Shown here: positions 7,591 to 16,872 of the stretch, piece after piece | Numbering within the stretch: position 1 is the first letter of the stretch | Layout: each line of letters opens with the position of its first letter | NCBI RefSeq assembly: GCF_005938125.1 | Contig: NZ_VCQN01000002.1 | Location: 186,001-250,000, forward strand | DNA: 64,000 nt | Origin: Bacillus sp. BHET2 | GTDB lineage: Bacteria > Bacillota > Bacilli > Bacillales > Bacillaceae_B | Direction: 5' to 3' | Notes under the pieces: model-generated | The model's input: the letters and a program-made list of their open reading frames with translations, nothing else | Databases searched by the model: none | Told to the model about the DNA's origin: nothing | Position numbers and translations under genes: made by a program

Positions 7591-9357
7591 TTGGAGGTGA
7601 AGGCGATTAAGAAAGTAATGGCATCATTATTGTTTGTACTCATGATTTTCCCGTTCCAACCTAACTACTCCGCACATGCTGAAACCGGGAAGGTCACGAT
7701 CAGTGTATCGACTCTGAATGTGCGAACTGGACCAGGATTAAGTTACCCTGTCCTTACGAAAGTACATAGAGGAGAAGAGTACAAGATAGTAGACACACAA
7801 AAGGATTGGTACAAAGTTGAAACGAGTAGCGGTGAAGGTTGGGTAGCCGATTGGCTCGTTTCGGCAGAATCCGTTTCTACACCTGATCCCAGCAGGGCTA
7901 AAGGAACGGTCAATACAGACGGTCTGAGGGTAAGAAAAGGACCCAGTACCTCTGATGGGGTAGTCACAGTTTTAAATCATGGCCAAGCCGTAACAGTGAC
8001 TGAAGAGGAAGGAGACTGGTTGAGAATTGAATCTGGGAGCATCAGTGGATGGGTCCATCGGGAATACATAGCGGGGGCGAACACCCTCTCATCCTCTTCG
8101 AAAAAGAATGAGAATAGACAGGGTATCATCACCGACAACTCGCTGAATGTCCGAACCTCTCCCTCTCTTCAAAGTTCTGTTCTTGGAGTATTGAACAAGG
8201 GAGATCAAGTAGAGGTTTCCGGTAGCGTTTCCGGGTGGTATGAAATCGGATTCGGTAACGACAAAGCTTGGATCAGTGAAAGGTATGTAGAATTCTCTTC
8301 CGGAGCAAGCGAGGGCGAGTCCCCATCTACTGAAGAGGAAGTCTCTACCTCCACAGATTTAGTCGGCATCATTACGGTTCACGGCTTAAACGTCCGGGAT
8401 GAAACATCTCTAAACGGACGGATCGTCGGGAATGTCTCCAAGGGTGAAACATACACATTGTTGAAAGAAGATAACAACTGGTATCAAATTAAACTCTCAA
8501 ATGGGAAAAAAGGATGGATAGCGGGATGGTATGTTCAAAAAACGGTGACCGCTTCCGCACATAAGAGTAACACATCCGCTGAAAACGAAAATCTCACAAT
8601 TCTATACAACGGTACAAATATTCGAAGTGAAGCAAATACCCAGTCAAGCGTCATCGAACGGGCTTCAAGCGGAGATTCGTTCCCGGTCAAGAATAAGGAT
8701 GGAGATTGGTATGAAATTGAATTAGCAGACGGACGAGCAGGTTTTGTGGCGGGATGGGTCGTATCGATCCGCTCAGCTGCAGGTGAAAATACGACACCTC
8801 GCCGGGAAAGAAACGGTGGACTGCAAGACAAAGTAATCGTGATCGATCCAGGTCACGGGGGAAGAGACAGTGGAACCACAGGAGCCAGTGGTACATTGGA
8901 AAAACTTCTGACCATGAAAACAGGAGAACTTCTCGCTGAAAAATTGAAGAGTGCCGGAGCAAAAGTTATTTTAACAAGAAAGACCGATGACTATTTATCT
9001 TTACCATCAAGGGTATCATTATCTCATTATTATCAGGCCGACGCCTTTATCAGCATCCATTTTGACAGCATACTGGATTCTTCCATCGCTGGGCATACCA
9101 CTTATTACTATCAGAACCAACAGAAAGAGCTGGCTGATGATATCCATGGCAGCCTGTCAGATCGATTACCAACTGCTGACCGCGGTGTCCGAATCGGGGA
9201 TTATCATGTCATCAGGGAAAACAACCAACCTGCTGTCCTCTTGGAATTAGGCTTTCTAAGCAATCCCACAGAAGAAGCCAATGTGAACACACGGTACTTC
9301 CAAGACCTGGCGGCAACCGCCATCTACCATGGACTAGGTAATTATTTTTCTAACTAA
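7591..9357 (+). CDS. yrvJ: N-acetylmuramoyl-L-alanine amidase with five SH3b repeats (YrvJ)
   Basis: A secreted cell-wall hydrolase of about 588 residues. A signal peptide (1-30, cut near AHA) is followed by five bacterial SH3 domains, each with a (L)NVRxGPS/T-like core and a terminal GWV motif, at about 35-92, 104-160, 178-235, 258-318 and 336-393. An Amidase_3 domain follows from about 413. Its zinc ligands are visible: DPGHGG, a Glu in GTLEKLL, SIHFDS and the catalytic Glu in LLELGFLSN. It cleaves the MurNAc-L-Ala bond. The start is uncertain: TTG at 7591 has GAGG upstream, and an ATG at 7618 is the alternative. One of the few plus-strand genes. Confidence 0.92.
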   Translation: MEVKAIKKVMASLLFVLMIFPFQPNYSAHAETGKVTISVSTLNVRTGPGLSYPVLTKVHRGEEYKIVDTQKDWYKVETSSGEGWVADWLVSAESVSTPDPSRAKGTVNTDGLRVRKGPSTSDGVVTVLNHGQAVTVTEEEGDWLRIESGSISGWVHREYIAGANTLSSSSKKNENRQGIITDNSLNVRTSPSLQSSVLGVLNKGDQVEVSGSVSGWYEIGFGNDKAWISERYVEFSSGASEGESPSTEEEVSTSTDLVGIITVHGLNVRDETSLNGRIVGNVSKGETYTLLKEDNNWYQIKLSNGKKGWIAGWYVQKTVTASAHKSNTSAENENLTILYNGTNIRSEANTQSSVIERASSGDSFPVKNKDGDWYEIELADGRAGFVAGWVVSIRSAAGENTTPRRERNGGLQDKVIVIDPGHGGRDSGTTGASGTLEKLLTMKTGELLAEKLKSAGAKVILTRKTDDYLSLPSRVSLSHYYQADAFISIHFDSILDSSIAGHTTYYYQNQQKELADDIHGSLSDRLPTADRGVRIGDYHVIRENNQPAVLLELGFLSNPTEEANVNTRYFQDLAATAIYHGLGNYFSN

Positions 9358-9390
9358 TTTACAAAACAAAATCCACTATTTATATTAAAC

Positions 9391-9430
9391 AAAAAGGCTG
9401 ATCCTAAATCAAATTAGGATCAGCCTTTTT
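9391..9430. terminator. Bidirectional terminator between yrvJ and dtd
   Basis: A long perfect hairpin: AAAAAGGCTGATCCTAA and its complement around six bases. T runs on either strand allow it to end both convergent transcripts. Confidence 0.9.
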
Positions 9431-9434
9431 ACTA

Positions 9435-9875
9435 TTATTTACTCTCGAGAATGAGAGTAACAGGCCCATCATTGGTTAATTGCACGTCCATCATGGCACC
9501 AAAGACACCCGTTTCTACCTTCACACTTTTTTCTTTCAATATGGAATTAAAGTAGTCATAAATCGACTCGGCTTGATGAGGCTTGGCAGCTTTCATGAAG
9601 TTGGGTCTTCTCCCCTTACGGCAATCTCCATAAAGAGTGAATTGAGAAATAGATAGAATTTCCCCCTCTACATCGAGCAAGGAATGATTCATCTTCCCAT
9701 TCTCATCTTCAAAAATGCGGAGATTCACGACCTTCTCTGCAATATAACGGGCATCTTCTTCCGTATCTTCATGTGTGATTCCCACAAGCAATACAGCACC
9801 AGATGTAATTTCTCCCTTTACTATTCCATCTACCGTGACAGAGGCTTCTTTACTTCTTTGCAGTACAACTCTCAT
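9435..9875 (-). CDS. dtd: D-aminoacyl-tRNA deacylase
   Basis: A 146-residue DTD that hydrolyses D-aminoacyl-tRNAs (and Gly-tRNA-Ala) so that D-amino acids are not used in translation. The conserved [15 protein letters not shown] segment (near 78) and the NDGPVTL C-terminal motif, with the gatekeeping Gly-Pro, are present. Length is normal. ATG follows AAGGAGAT. It lies 13 bases after relA, an arrangement conserved in bacilli. Confidence 0.96.
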   Translation of the reverse strand: MRVVLQRSKEASVTVDGIVKGEITSGAVLLVGITHEDTEEDARYIAEKVVNLRIFEDENGKMNHSLLDVEGEILSISQFTLYGDCRKGRRPNFMKAAKPHQAESIYDYFNSILKEKSVKVETGVFGAMMDVQLTNDGPVTLILESK

Positions 9876-9888
9876 AAAGAAATCTCCT

Positions 9889-12078
9889 TTAGTTCATGAT
9901 TCTTCTTACAGCGTATATATCTGAAATCTGTTTGATTCTCTCCACCACTTTGTGCAAATGGGATATGTTTTGAATCGATATGGACATATTGATCGTGGCT
10001 ACTTTATTTCGATCGGACTTTCCACTAACCGCCGATATATTCGTCTTCGTTTCATTTACGGCTTGAAGCACTTCATTTAGAAGGCCTCTGCGGTCGTAAC
10101 CTGAAATTTCAATATCCACATTGTACTCTTTGCGGTCATTCCGATCACTTTCCCACGATACAGGAATAAGACGCTGCTCAACTTCATCAGCCATCACATT
10201 GGTACAATCGGCACGGTGAACAGAAACGCCCCGACCTTTTGTTATAAAGCCGACAATCTCATCTCCTGGCACTGGACTGCAGCAACGGGATAAACGTATA
10301 AGAAGATTATCTATACCCTCTACTTGGACACCTGCATCTTTTTTACGCTTGACCGGTTGGGCATTCAGCTCTTTCATCGTTTCTTCCAGACTATCTTCTT
10401 GTTCCCGTTTACGTCGATCTCTTTCTGTTAAGCGGTTGGCAATTTGAGCTGCTGTGATTCCGTTATAACCGACGGCTGCATACATATCATCTTCGTTAGA
10501 GAAATTAAATTTCTCTGAGACACGCTTTATATTTTCAGGGTTCAGAATTTCTTTCACATCGAAATCTTGATTCTTGATTTCCTTCTCTACCAAATCCCGG
10601 CCTTTTTCAATATTTTCTTCTCTGCGTTGCTTTTTGAAGAATTGCTTGATTTTATTTTTCGCCTGGGAGGTTTGGGCAAGCTTCAGCCAATCCTGACTCG
10701 GTCCATACGAATGTTTGCTTGTGAGAATTTCAATGATGTCTCCAGTTTTCAACTTATAATCAAGGGTGACCATTTTCCCGTTGACCTTGGCTCCGATCGT
10801 CTTATTCCCGATTTCTGAGTGAATTCGATAGGAGAAGTCGATTGGAACGGATCCAGAAGGTAATTCCAATACGTCCCCTTTAGGGGTGAACACAAAGACC
10901 ATATCAGAAAAGAGGTCGATTTTAAGAGACTCCATGAATTCTTCTGCATTGGCAGATTCATTCTGAAACTCTAATATCTCCCTGAACCAGGAAAGTTTCT
11001 TCTCGAAGGAAACCGTCTCATTGGCTTCTTTCCCTTCTTTATATGCCCAGTGTGCGGCTACCCCGTATTCAGCGATTTCGTGCATTTCAAGTGTCCTGAT
11101 TTGCACTTCAAGAGGATCCCCTTTTGGACCGATGACTGTCGTATGAAGGGACTGATACATATTCGGCTTCGGCATGGCAATATAATCCTTGAATCTGCCT
11201 GGCATCGGTTTCCAACATGTATGGACGATTCCTAATACGGCATAGCAGTCCTTGATGCTGTCTACTACAACCCTTACGGCCAAAAGATCGTAAATTTCAT
11301 TAAACTGCTTGTTTTGAAGAGCCATTTTGCGATAAATGCTGTAAATATGCTTAGGTCGTCCAGAAATTTCGGCCACGATCTTCACGTCACCTAATTTATC
11401 CTTCACCTCGTTTACAACTTCATCTAAATACTCTTCACGCTCCGCACGTTTCTTCTTCATCAGGTTGACAATACGATAATACTGTTGAGGATTTAAATAC
11501 CGTAACGAAGTATCCTCTAATTCCCACTTAATCTTCGAGATTCCCAGGCGGTGGGCCAAAGGGGCAAAGATTTCAAGTGTTTCATTTGCTATTCTTCGTT
11601 GCTTTTCCTGTGGCAGATGTTTCAAGGTTCTCATATTATGAAGTCGATCCGCTAATTTTATCAAAATGACACGGATATCCTGAGCCATTGCCACAAACAT
11701 TTTTCGGTGATTTTCAGCCTGCTGTTCTTCATGGGACTTGTATTTAATTTTCCCAAGCTTTGTGACCCCATCAACAAGCATAGCCACTTCGGCATTAAAC
11801 GCTTCTGAAATTTCACCAAGCGAAATACCCGTATCTTCCACTACATCATGAAGAAACCCTGCAGCCACGGTTGCCGGATCCATCTCTAAATCCGCAAGTA
11901 TTCCCGCTACCTGAATAGGGTGGATGATGTAGGGTTCACCAGATTTACGGTACTGTTCGCTATGGGCATCTCGTGCGTACTCATATGCTTTCTGAACCAT
12001 TTCTACATGCTCTTCATTTAAGTATGCTCTTGTCTTATCAATAACCTGTTCGGGGGTTAGTACTTGATCTTTAGCCAT
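9889..12078 (-). CDS. relA: Bifunctional (p)ppGpp synthetase/hydrolase Rel
   Basis: The 729-residue stringent-response enzyme. The HD hydrolase domain has [10 protein letters not shown] near 80; the synthetase domain has [14 protein letters not shown] near 240 and MYQSLHT near 308; a TGS domain starts near 390 ([14 protein letters not shown]), followed by a helical/zinc-finger region with CCSPVPGD and a C-terminal ACT domain. The frame extends four codons to a GTG at 12090, but AAAGGTGA lies eight bases before the ATG at 12078, giving [12 protein letters not shown]. Both active-site HD residues look intact, so it should be bifunctional. Operon with dtd. Confidence 0.97.
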   Translation of the reverse strand: MAKDQVLTPEQVIDKTRAYLNEEHVEMVQKAYEYARDAHSEQYRKSGEPYIIHPIQVAGILADLEMDPATVAAGFLHDVVEDTGISLGEISEAFNAEVAMLVDGVTKLGKIKYKSHEEQQAENHRKMFVAMAQDIRVILIKLADRLHNMRTLKHLPQEKQRRIANETLEIFAPLAHRLGISKIKWELEDTSLRYLNPQQYYRIVNLMKKKRAEREEYLDEVVNEVKDKLGDVKIVAEISGRPKHIYSIYRKMALQNKQFNEIYDLLAVRVVVDSIKDCYAVLGIVHTCWKPMPGRFKDYIAMPKPNMYQSLHTTVIGPKGDPLEVQIRTLEMHEIAEYGVAAHWAYKEGKEANETVSFEKKLSWFREILEFQNESANAEEFMESLKIDLFSDMVFVFTPKGDVLELPSGSVPIDFSYRIHSEIGNKTIGAKVNGKMVTLDYKLKTGDIIEILTSKHSYGPSQDWLKLAQTSQAKNKIKQFFKKQRREENIEKGRDLVEKEIKNQDFDVKEILNPENIKRVSEKFNFSNEDDMYAAVGYNGITAAQIANRLTERDRRKREQEDSLEETMKELNAQPVKRKKDAGVQVEGIDNLLIRLSRCCSPVPGDEIVGFITKGRGVSVHRADCTNVMADEVEQRLIPVSWESDRNDRKEYNVDIEISGYDRRGLLNEVLQAVNETKTNISAVSGKSDRNKVATINMSISIQNISHLHKVVERIKQISDIYAVRRIMN

Positions 12079-12290
12079 GATCAAAATCACCTTTGTATTT
12101 TAATATATTTCACTAGTGTACGATTTTAATGATTGTTACTATTATCAAAAAAAAATGTAGTTCTGTAAAGTGTTTCGAATGAAATTCTAGAGAATTCATC
12201 CGTTTTTGTCGAAAATTGACGATTGAAAAACCGCTTCGTTTATACGAAAGTCTCTTCTCTCACAAACAAATGATCAAGAACTTAAATAAA
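12079..12290. other. Non-coding gap upstream of relA
   Basis: About 210 bases between relA and the apt terminator. It is AT-rich and contains no convincing reading frame or RNA. A relA promoter is expected here, but I saw no hexamer pair good enough to name. Confidence 0.5.
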
Positions 12291-12333
12291 AAATAAGGGC
12301 TGACACTAAAAACCAGATGTCAGTCCCTTATTT
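12291..12333 (-). terminator. Terminator after apt
   Basis: Arms AATAAGGG(C)TGACA and TGTCAGTCCCTTATT around about 12 bases, with T/A-rich flanks, just after the apt stop on the minus strand. Confidence 0.75.
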
Positions 12334-12378
12334 CAGTATATCACAAAGTATATACGTTTATTAGAAATGGTAAACGAA

Positions 12379-12891
12379 TTAGTATTGCATTAATGTCATA
12401 ATATCATAATTCAGAAGCTTGTCGCGGCCGTCAAGGTACGTTAACTCGATTAAGAATGCTGTACCAGCGACAATCCCACCCAATTCTTCTACAAGCTTGA
12501 TTGTTGCTTCGATCGTTCCACCAGTAGCAAGTAAGTCATCTGTAATCAATACACGTTGACCAGGCTTGATTGCATCTTTATGGATCGTTAGAGCATCTTT
12601 ACCATACTCCAAACCATATTCCTTCTGGATCGTTTCACGTGGTAATTTACCTGGTTTACGAACAGGGGCAAAGCCTACACCCAATGCATAAGCGACCGGG
12701 CATCCGATGATGAATCCTCGTGCTTCAGGTCCTACAACAAGGTCAATCTGTTTCTTATTTGCATATTCTACGATTTGGTCTGTAGCATATCTATAAGCAT
12801 CACCATTATCCATTAATGTAGTGATGTCTTTAAACTTAATACCTTCTTTTGGCCAATCCTCAACGATTGTAATATATTGTTTTAAGTCCAT
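12379..12891 (-). CDS. apt: Adenine phosphoribosyltransferase
   Basis: A 170-residue purine salvage enzyme: adenine + PRPP to AMP + PPi. The PRPP-binding motif [16 protein letters not shown] is near residue 115, and the adenine-site segment [10 protein letters not shown] is near 55. The length is normal. Its start overlaps the end of recJ by ten bases, so the two are translationally coupled. The recJ-apt-relA order is conserved in Bacillaceae, linking purine salvage with (p)ppGpp metabolism. Confidence 0.97.
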   Translation of the reverse strand: MDLKQYITIVEDWPKEGIKFKDITTLMDNGDAYRYATDQIVEYANKKQIDLVVGPEARGFIIGCPVAYALGVGFAPVRKPGKLPRETIQKEYGLEYGKDALTIHKDAIKPGQRVLITDDLLATGGTIEATIKLVEELGGIVAGTAFLIELTYLDGRDKLLNYDIMTLMQY

Positions 12892-15245
12892 GCTTTTACT
12901 TCCTCCTCAATTGTAACAGACTCTTCTATCCTTTCATTAAACCAAGCCTTCAACTCTTGATAGGAAGAATATAACAATTCGTTTTCAAGCTCGTATTGTT
13001 GTTGTTTCTTCTGATATGTTTGAGATTCAGAAAGATCTTTCTTGGTTTTCTCAGGATTAAGAGAAATAAATCCATTCACTATTGTAACAAACTTCAAATC
13101 AAAAAACACCTGTGACATGAAATCAATTGTTTCTTTTGACCAGCCTTTATATTTGGCCAGGTCATCACCGTGCTTATTCAGATCAAATGATCCCCTTTTT
13201 GTTAAAAATCCATAATACCATTTAAAGTGATCTCGGTTTGGCATCGTACTGAAGAAATGATCTTCTTCCTGGAAGAAATGAACATAAATACGATGCGGAC
13301 GCCCTCTCTTCAAGAGCCCTCCAAGTAAAGGTTTGGAGGTCGGCAGATCCAGAAGTACAAGGCTTGTTCCATCTGTCTGGAGTCCTTCCAGGCACGAGCT
13401 ATCCTCAAGGAGAATGACTTCTTCCTTTGAAATATTTAGCTTGTCTAAAGTGGCTGGGTTAAAGCAAATAAGGTTCTTATTTTCTTTCGGGATGAGCTCA
13501 TTCCATTTGTTGAATTGTTTGATCCCCCGAACATCGAATAATTGCCATTGATCAATTTTCATATCTTGCAGAAATACTTGGGGCTTTTTCCGATTATTCC
13601 ATTCGTTTATGGACAACTCCCCAATCACAGATATATTAGCGAAAGGAGTCATATGATCGGCTAGCTCCCCCAGTCCAAAACCTACACCATCTAATTGCAC
13701 TCCATTGTCCTTTAGTACAAGCTTCAAATGATTTTGTGAAGAGCCGATTTTTTTGTAATGCTCGATGCTAACATTGTCTATGATCCACTTCGGTTTCGGA
13801 TTCTTCATACCAAATGGGGCCATGAGCTGAAGTTTTTCAATCGACTCTACAGTGATTTCTCCCACTGTTACAGGAGCATCAAGCTGCGTAACCGGGATGA
13901 AATCCTCTTCTGTCAATTCCGTCTCCGCAAGCTCATTCAATCTGCTTCTGAACTGAGCTACATCGTCTAATTGTAAAGTCATTCCTGCAGCCATTGGATG
14001 CCCTCCAAAATGGGGAAGGATATCTCGACAGGTTGATAGATTTTTAAATAAATCAAAACCTACGATACTTCTCGCTGATCCTTTTGCAGTCCCTTTTTCA
14101 GAGTCAAAGCTAAGTACAATAGTTGGACGATAGAACTTATCAACGAGTCGTGATGCGACTATCCCTACCACTCCCGGATTCCAGCCCTCTTTCCCAATTA
14201 CGAGTACGCTGTTATCCTCGAGGGGAAAATCCTTTTCCACCATTTCAATCGCTTCCTCAGTCATCTGGGAAACAATTGCTTGTCTTTCCTTATTTAACGC
14301 GTCTATTTCTTCAGCCAGAGCCTTTGCTGCCTCACCATCTTCTGTGAGCATAAGGTCTACGGCAGGATCTGCATCTCCCAGGCGCCCGACAGCATTGATG
14401 CGGGGAGCAATCATGAAGCCAACTGTTTCTTCGGTTATTTCATGCTGCGTGGCATTTGCAATTTTGCATAATGCTTTTATACCTAACCGGTTGGTGATAC
14501 GGAGCTCTGCAAGTCCCTTCTTAGCCAATAGACGATTCTCTCCTCTTAAGGGAACAAGATCCGCAATGGTTCCGATTGCCGCAAGATCAAGTAAATGGGT
14601 AGGCAGTTCTCCATATAGGGCGTGAGCCAGTTTAAATGCCACCCCTACCCCTGCCAAGTCTCCAAATGGATAGGACGTACCCTCGACCTTTGGATGCAGC
14701 AACGCATACGTTTCAGGTAACTCCGGACCAGGTTCATGGTGATCGGTGATGATCAAGTCAATCCCAAGCTCTTTCGCAAGTCTTGCTTCGTTTACGGCTG
14801 ATATTCCTGTATCGACTGTAATGATGAGTGTGAAACCTTCATCGTTAGCCCAGCGAAATGCACCTTCATTCGGACCGTACCCCTCACTGAACCGGTTTGG
14901 AATATAGAACTCCACCTCTGCACCAAGATCCTTAAGGACCGTCATCAAAACAGATGTACTGCTGACACCATCAGCATCGTAGTCACCATAGACGAGAATT
15001 CTTTCTCCGTTCTCAATGGCTTTATGGATTCTTTCAGTTACCTTTTTCATATCTTCAAATAAAAATGGATCGTGAAATGAATCTCCTGTATCAAATAAAA
15101 AATTCCGAGCTTCTTCTACATCGTCCAAGCCTCGGTTAATCAATAATTTTGCCACAAGTGCAGGCACTTTAAGTTCATCTGCTAATTCTTCTATTTTATG
15201 TTCATCTGATTCTGTCAATATCCAACGTGTTTTCGAGTTTAACAT
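12882..15245 (-). CDS. recJ: Single-stranded-DNA-specific 5'-3' exonuclease RecJ
   Basis: A 787-residue DHH-family nuclease acting in recombination and mismatch repair. Visible metal motifs are [13 protein letters not shown] (near 83), a TVDTGIS segment, TDHHEPGP (near 166), [12 protein letters not shown] and the DHHA1 motif GGHPMAAGM (near 410). An OB-fold and a Firmicutes-type C-terminal extension follow, so it is longer than the E. coli enzyme (577). ATG follows GGGGTG. A consensus promoter lies just upstream. Confidence 0.96.
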   Translation of the reverse strand: MLNSKTRWILTESDEHKIEELADELKVPALVAKLLINRGLDDVEEARNFLFDTGDSFHDPFLFEDMKKVTERIHKAIENGERILVYGDYDADGVSSTSVLMTVLKDLGAEVEFYIPNRFSEGYGPNEGAFRWANDEGFTLIITVDTGISAVNEARLAKELGIDLIITDHHEPGPELPETYALLHPKVEGTSYPFGDLAGVGVAFKLAHALYGELPTHLLDLAAIGTIADLVPLRGENRLLAKKGLAELRITNRLGIKALCKIANATQHEITEETVGFMIAPRINAVGRLGDADPAVDLMLTEDGEAAKALAEEIDALNKERQAIVSQMTEEAIEMVEKDFPLEDNSVLVIGKEGWNPGVVGIVASRLVDKFYRPTIVLSFDSEKGTAKGSARSIVGFDLFKNLSTCRDILPHFGGHPMAAGMTLQLDDVAQFRSRLNELAETELTEEDFIPVTQLDAPVTVGEITVESIEKLQLMAPFGMKNPKPKWIIDNVSIEHYKKIGSSQNHLKLVLKDNGVQLDGVGFGLGELADHMTPFANISVIGELSINEWNNRKKPQVFLQDMKIDQWQLFDVRGIKQFNKWNELIPKENKNLICFNPATLDKLNISKEEVILLEDSSCLEGLQTDGTSLVLLDLPTSKPLLGGLLKRGRPHRIYVHFFQEEDHFFSTMPNRDHFKWYYGFLTKRGSFDLNKHGDDLAKYKGWSKETIDFMSQVFFDLKFVTIVNGFISLNPEKTKKDLSESQTYQKKQQQYELENELLYSSYQELKAWFNERIEESVTIEEEVKAWT

Positions 15246-15268
15246 ACGTTCACCCCTCAGCCTTACTC

Positions 15269-15297
15269 ATTATACAAAAATGATGGGGTTGTTTCAA
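15269..15297 (-). promoter_or_regulatory. Sigma-A promoter of recJ-apt
   Basis: TTGAAA (15297-15292), 17 bases, then a perfect TATAAT (15274-15269), about 24 bases before the recJ ATG. Confidence 0.8.
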
Positions 15298-15355
15298 TCT
15301 TATTGGATGGGTCTTTCATAGAAGAAAAAAGTTGATGAAAACCGTAAATTGAAAA

Positions 15356-15392
15356 ATGTCCCCCCTTTTGAACCTTGCAAAAGAGGGGACAT
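15356..15392 (-). terminator. Hairpin with T run, second terminator after lapA
   Basis: Arms ATGTCCCC...CTTTTG and CAAAAG...GGGGACAT, followed on the minus strand by TTTTTC. It stands between the lapA terminator and the recJ promoter, so it may insulate recJ. Confidence 0.6.
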
Positions 15393-15465
15393 CTGTTATT
15401 CTGCTTGATTTCGATGAAAGAGGGGATGTCCGATTTTTTTCCTAGGAGGTTGCTAAAACAAAAAA

Positions 15466-15492
15466 AGCATGGTGACAAAAAGCCACCATACT
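15466..15492 (-). terminator. Terminator after lapA
   Basis: On the minus strand ATGGTG-GC and GTCACCAT pair around a T-rich loop, followed by seven T residues, directly after the lapA stop. Confidence 0.7.
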
Positions 15493-15495
15493 TGA

Positions 15496-15831
15496 TTATT
15501 CGCCTGTTTCTCCCACTGAGTCAGTGGCTCGTTTTTTTAATGGAACATCTTCAACCTTCTCTTTATGCATCCCCTCTGCCTGTTCCTTCAAGAGCAGATT
15601 TTCTTTTTCGAGAGATTTGACCTTACGCTGGACGACGAATAGTCGAAACAATCCGACCGATCCCACAATGATGCCACCCATTAATACTGATCCCAGGATA
15701 ACTAAAATAAGAGGCCAGTCAGATTCGCCGAATAAATAATTGACGGTGACCGGATCGACATTAATGACAGCGAAAATCGATACGACTAACGCAAAGAATA
15801 TTCCTAATAATAGAGTCCATTGAAATTTCAC
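15496..15831 (-). CDS. LapA-domain (DUF1049) membrane protein, YrvD-like
   Basis: A 111-residue protein with two transmembrane helices (about 4-25 and 39-62) and a charged coiled-coil tail (about 68-95). This is the standard layout of the lipopolysaccharide-assembly-protein-A family, which in Gram-positive bacteria has no LPS role; its function there is unknown. GTG start with GGGAGG upstream. It is 15 bases after the cation efflux gene, probably co-transcribed, and matches B. subtilis yrvD in position. Confidence 0.8.
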   Translation of the reverse strand: MKFQWTLLLGIFFALVVSIFAVINVDPVTVNYLFGESDWPLILVILGSVLMGGIIVGSVGLFRLFVVQRKVKSLEKENLLLKEQAEGMHKEKVEDVPLKKRATDSVGETGE

Positions 15832-15846
15832 AGGATTTCCCTCCCT

Positions 15847-16773
15847 TTAAGTTAAGTCTATTGAACCATCCTTTTTTTCAGAAGCAGGATTGTATGGATT
15901 AATGTGAACAAACACATCATTCACATTGGATTCTTCAAGAAGCTTCTCTTTGACTTGCTTTCCGACACGATGGCCTTCTTCAACCGTTATGAATGGATCG
16001 ACACTGATCTTTAAATCAATGATGACATAGTGCCCATGTTCCCTGGCATGCAGTTCATTGATTTCTTTCACTTCAGGCACCGACTCCACAATCTTTCGGA
16101 AGGGAAATACATCCTCTTCATGCATAACGTGGTCAAGGGTTGTATGTATAGATTCAGATCCCAAATGCCAGGCCATCTTGAGGACCAGGAGTGACACTAA
16201 GATCCCTGCTACCGGATCCGCGTATACAAGAAAGCCAACATCAAACTTCCCTCCAAGGATAGAAGCCGAGATTCCGAACAGTGCAGCAATCGAGGAAAAC
16301 ACATCCGAACGATGCTCGTATGCATTTACAATCAATGCATCACTCTTTATTCTTTTACCCAATCGATATTTATATTGAAACATCGCTTCTTTTACAATAA
16401 TAGAAAAGATGACGGCATATATCGCAATAGCAGTTGGAGGAGTCAGTGGATGAAAAAAGGATTCAATCGATGATTTCCCAATTTCAATCCCAACTAAGAA
16501 TAAGAGAACCGCTACAATGATGGCGGCTATGGATTCAGCCTTCCCATGCCCATATGGATGGTCTTGATCCGGAGGCTGCTTTGCAGCACGTAATCCGATA
16601 AAGACGGCAAGAGAGCCTGCTACGTCCGATGCAGAGTGGACGGCGTCAGCAATCAATGCCCTACTATTCCCTAAGATACCGGCTCCCCATTTAATAATTG
16701 CCAGTACAATATTGCCTATGATGCCAATCATGGCTGCAAACTCTGCTTTTTTAAAGCGATCTTCATGATTCAA
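15847..16773 (-). CDS. Cation diffusion facilitator family transporter
   Basis: A 308-residue CDF (FieF/MamB type) with six membrane segments. Metal-site residues are visible in DAVHSASD (near 43) and EHRSDVFSS (near 152), and DxxxD/HxxxD pairing is typical of zinc/iron/manganese-proton antiporters. A cytoplasmic C-terminal metallochaperone-like domain begins near 210 and contains HAREHGHY. The TTG start has GGAGG eight bases upstream. The metal specificity cannot be told from sequence. Confidence 0.9.
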   Translation of the reverse strand: MNHEDRFKKAEFAAMIGIIGNIVLAIIKWGAGILGNSRALIADAVHSASDVAGSLAVFIGLRAAKQPPDQDHPYGHGKAESIAAIIVAVLLFLVGIEIGKSSIESFFHPLTPPTAIAIYAVIFSIIVKEAMFQYKYRLGKRIKSDALIVNAYEHRSDVFSSIAALFGISASILGGKFDVGFLVYADPVAGILVSLLVLKMAWHLGSESIHTTLDHVMHEEDVFPFRKIVESVPEVKEINELHAREHGHYVIIDLKISVDPFITVEEGHRVGKQVKEKLLEESNVNDVFVHINPYNPASEKKDGSIDLT

Positions 16774-16828
16774 TCAAAGCGCCTCCTTTCTCCACCTATT
16801 ATTGTAACCCAATGCCGTAAAAAAACAA

Positions 16829-16865
16829 AAAGACAGGTCCAGGGAAAATATCCTCCCCGGACCCG
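16829..16865 (-). terminator. Terminator after secDF
   Basis: Minus-strand arms GGGTCCGGGGAGGA and TTCCCTGGACC pair with a few mismatches and are followed by a T-rich tract, directly after the secDF stop. Confidence 0.65.
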
Positions 16866-16872
16866 ATTATGA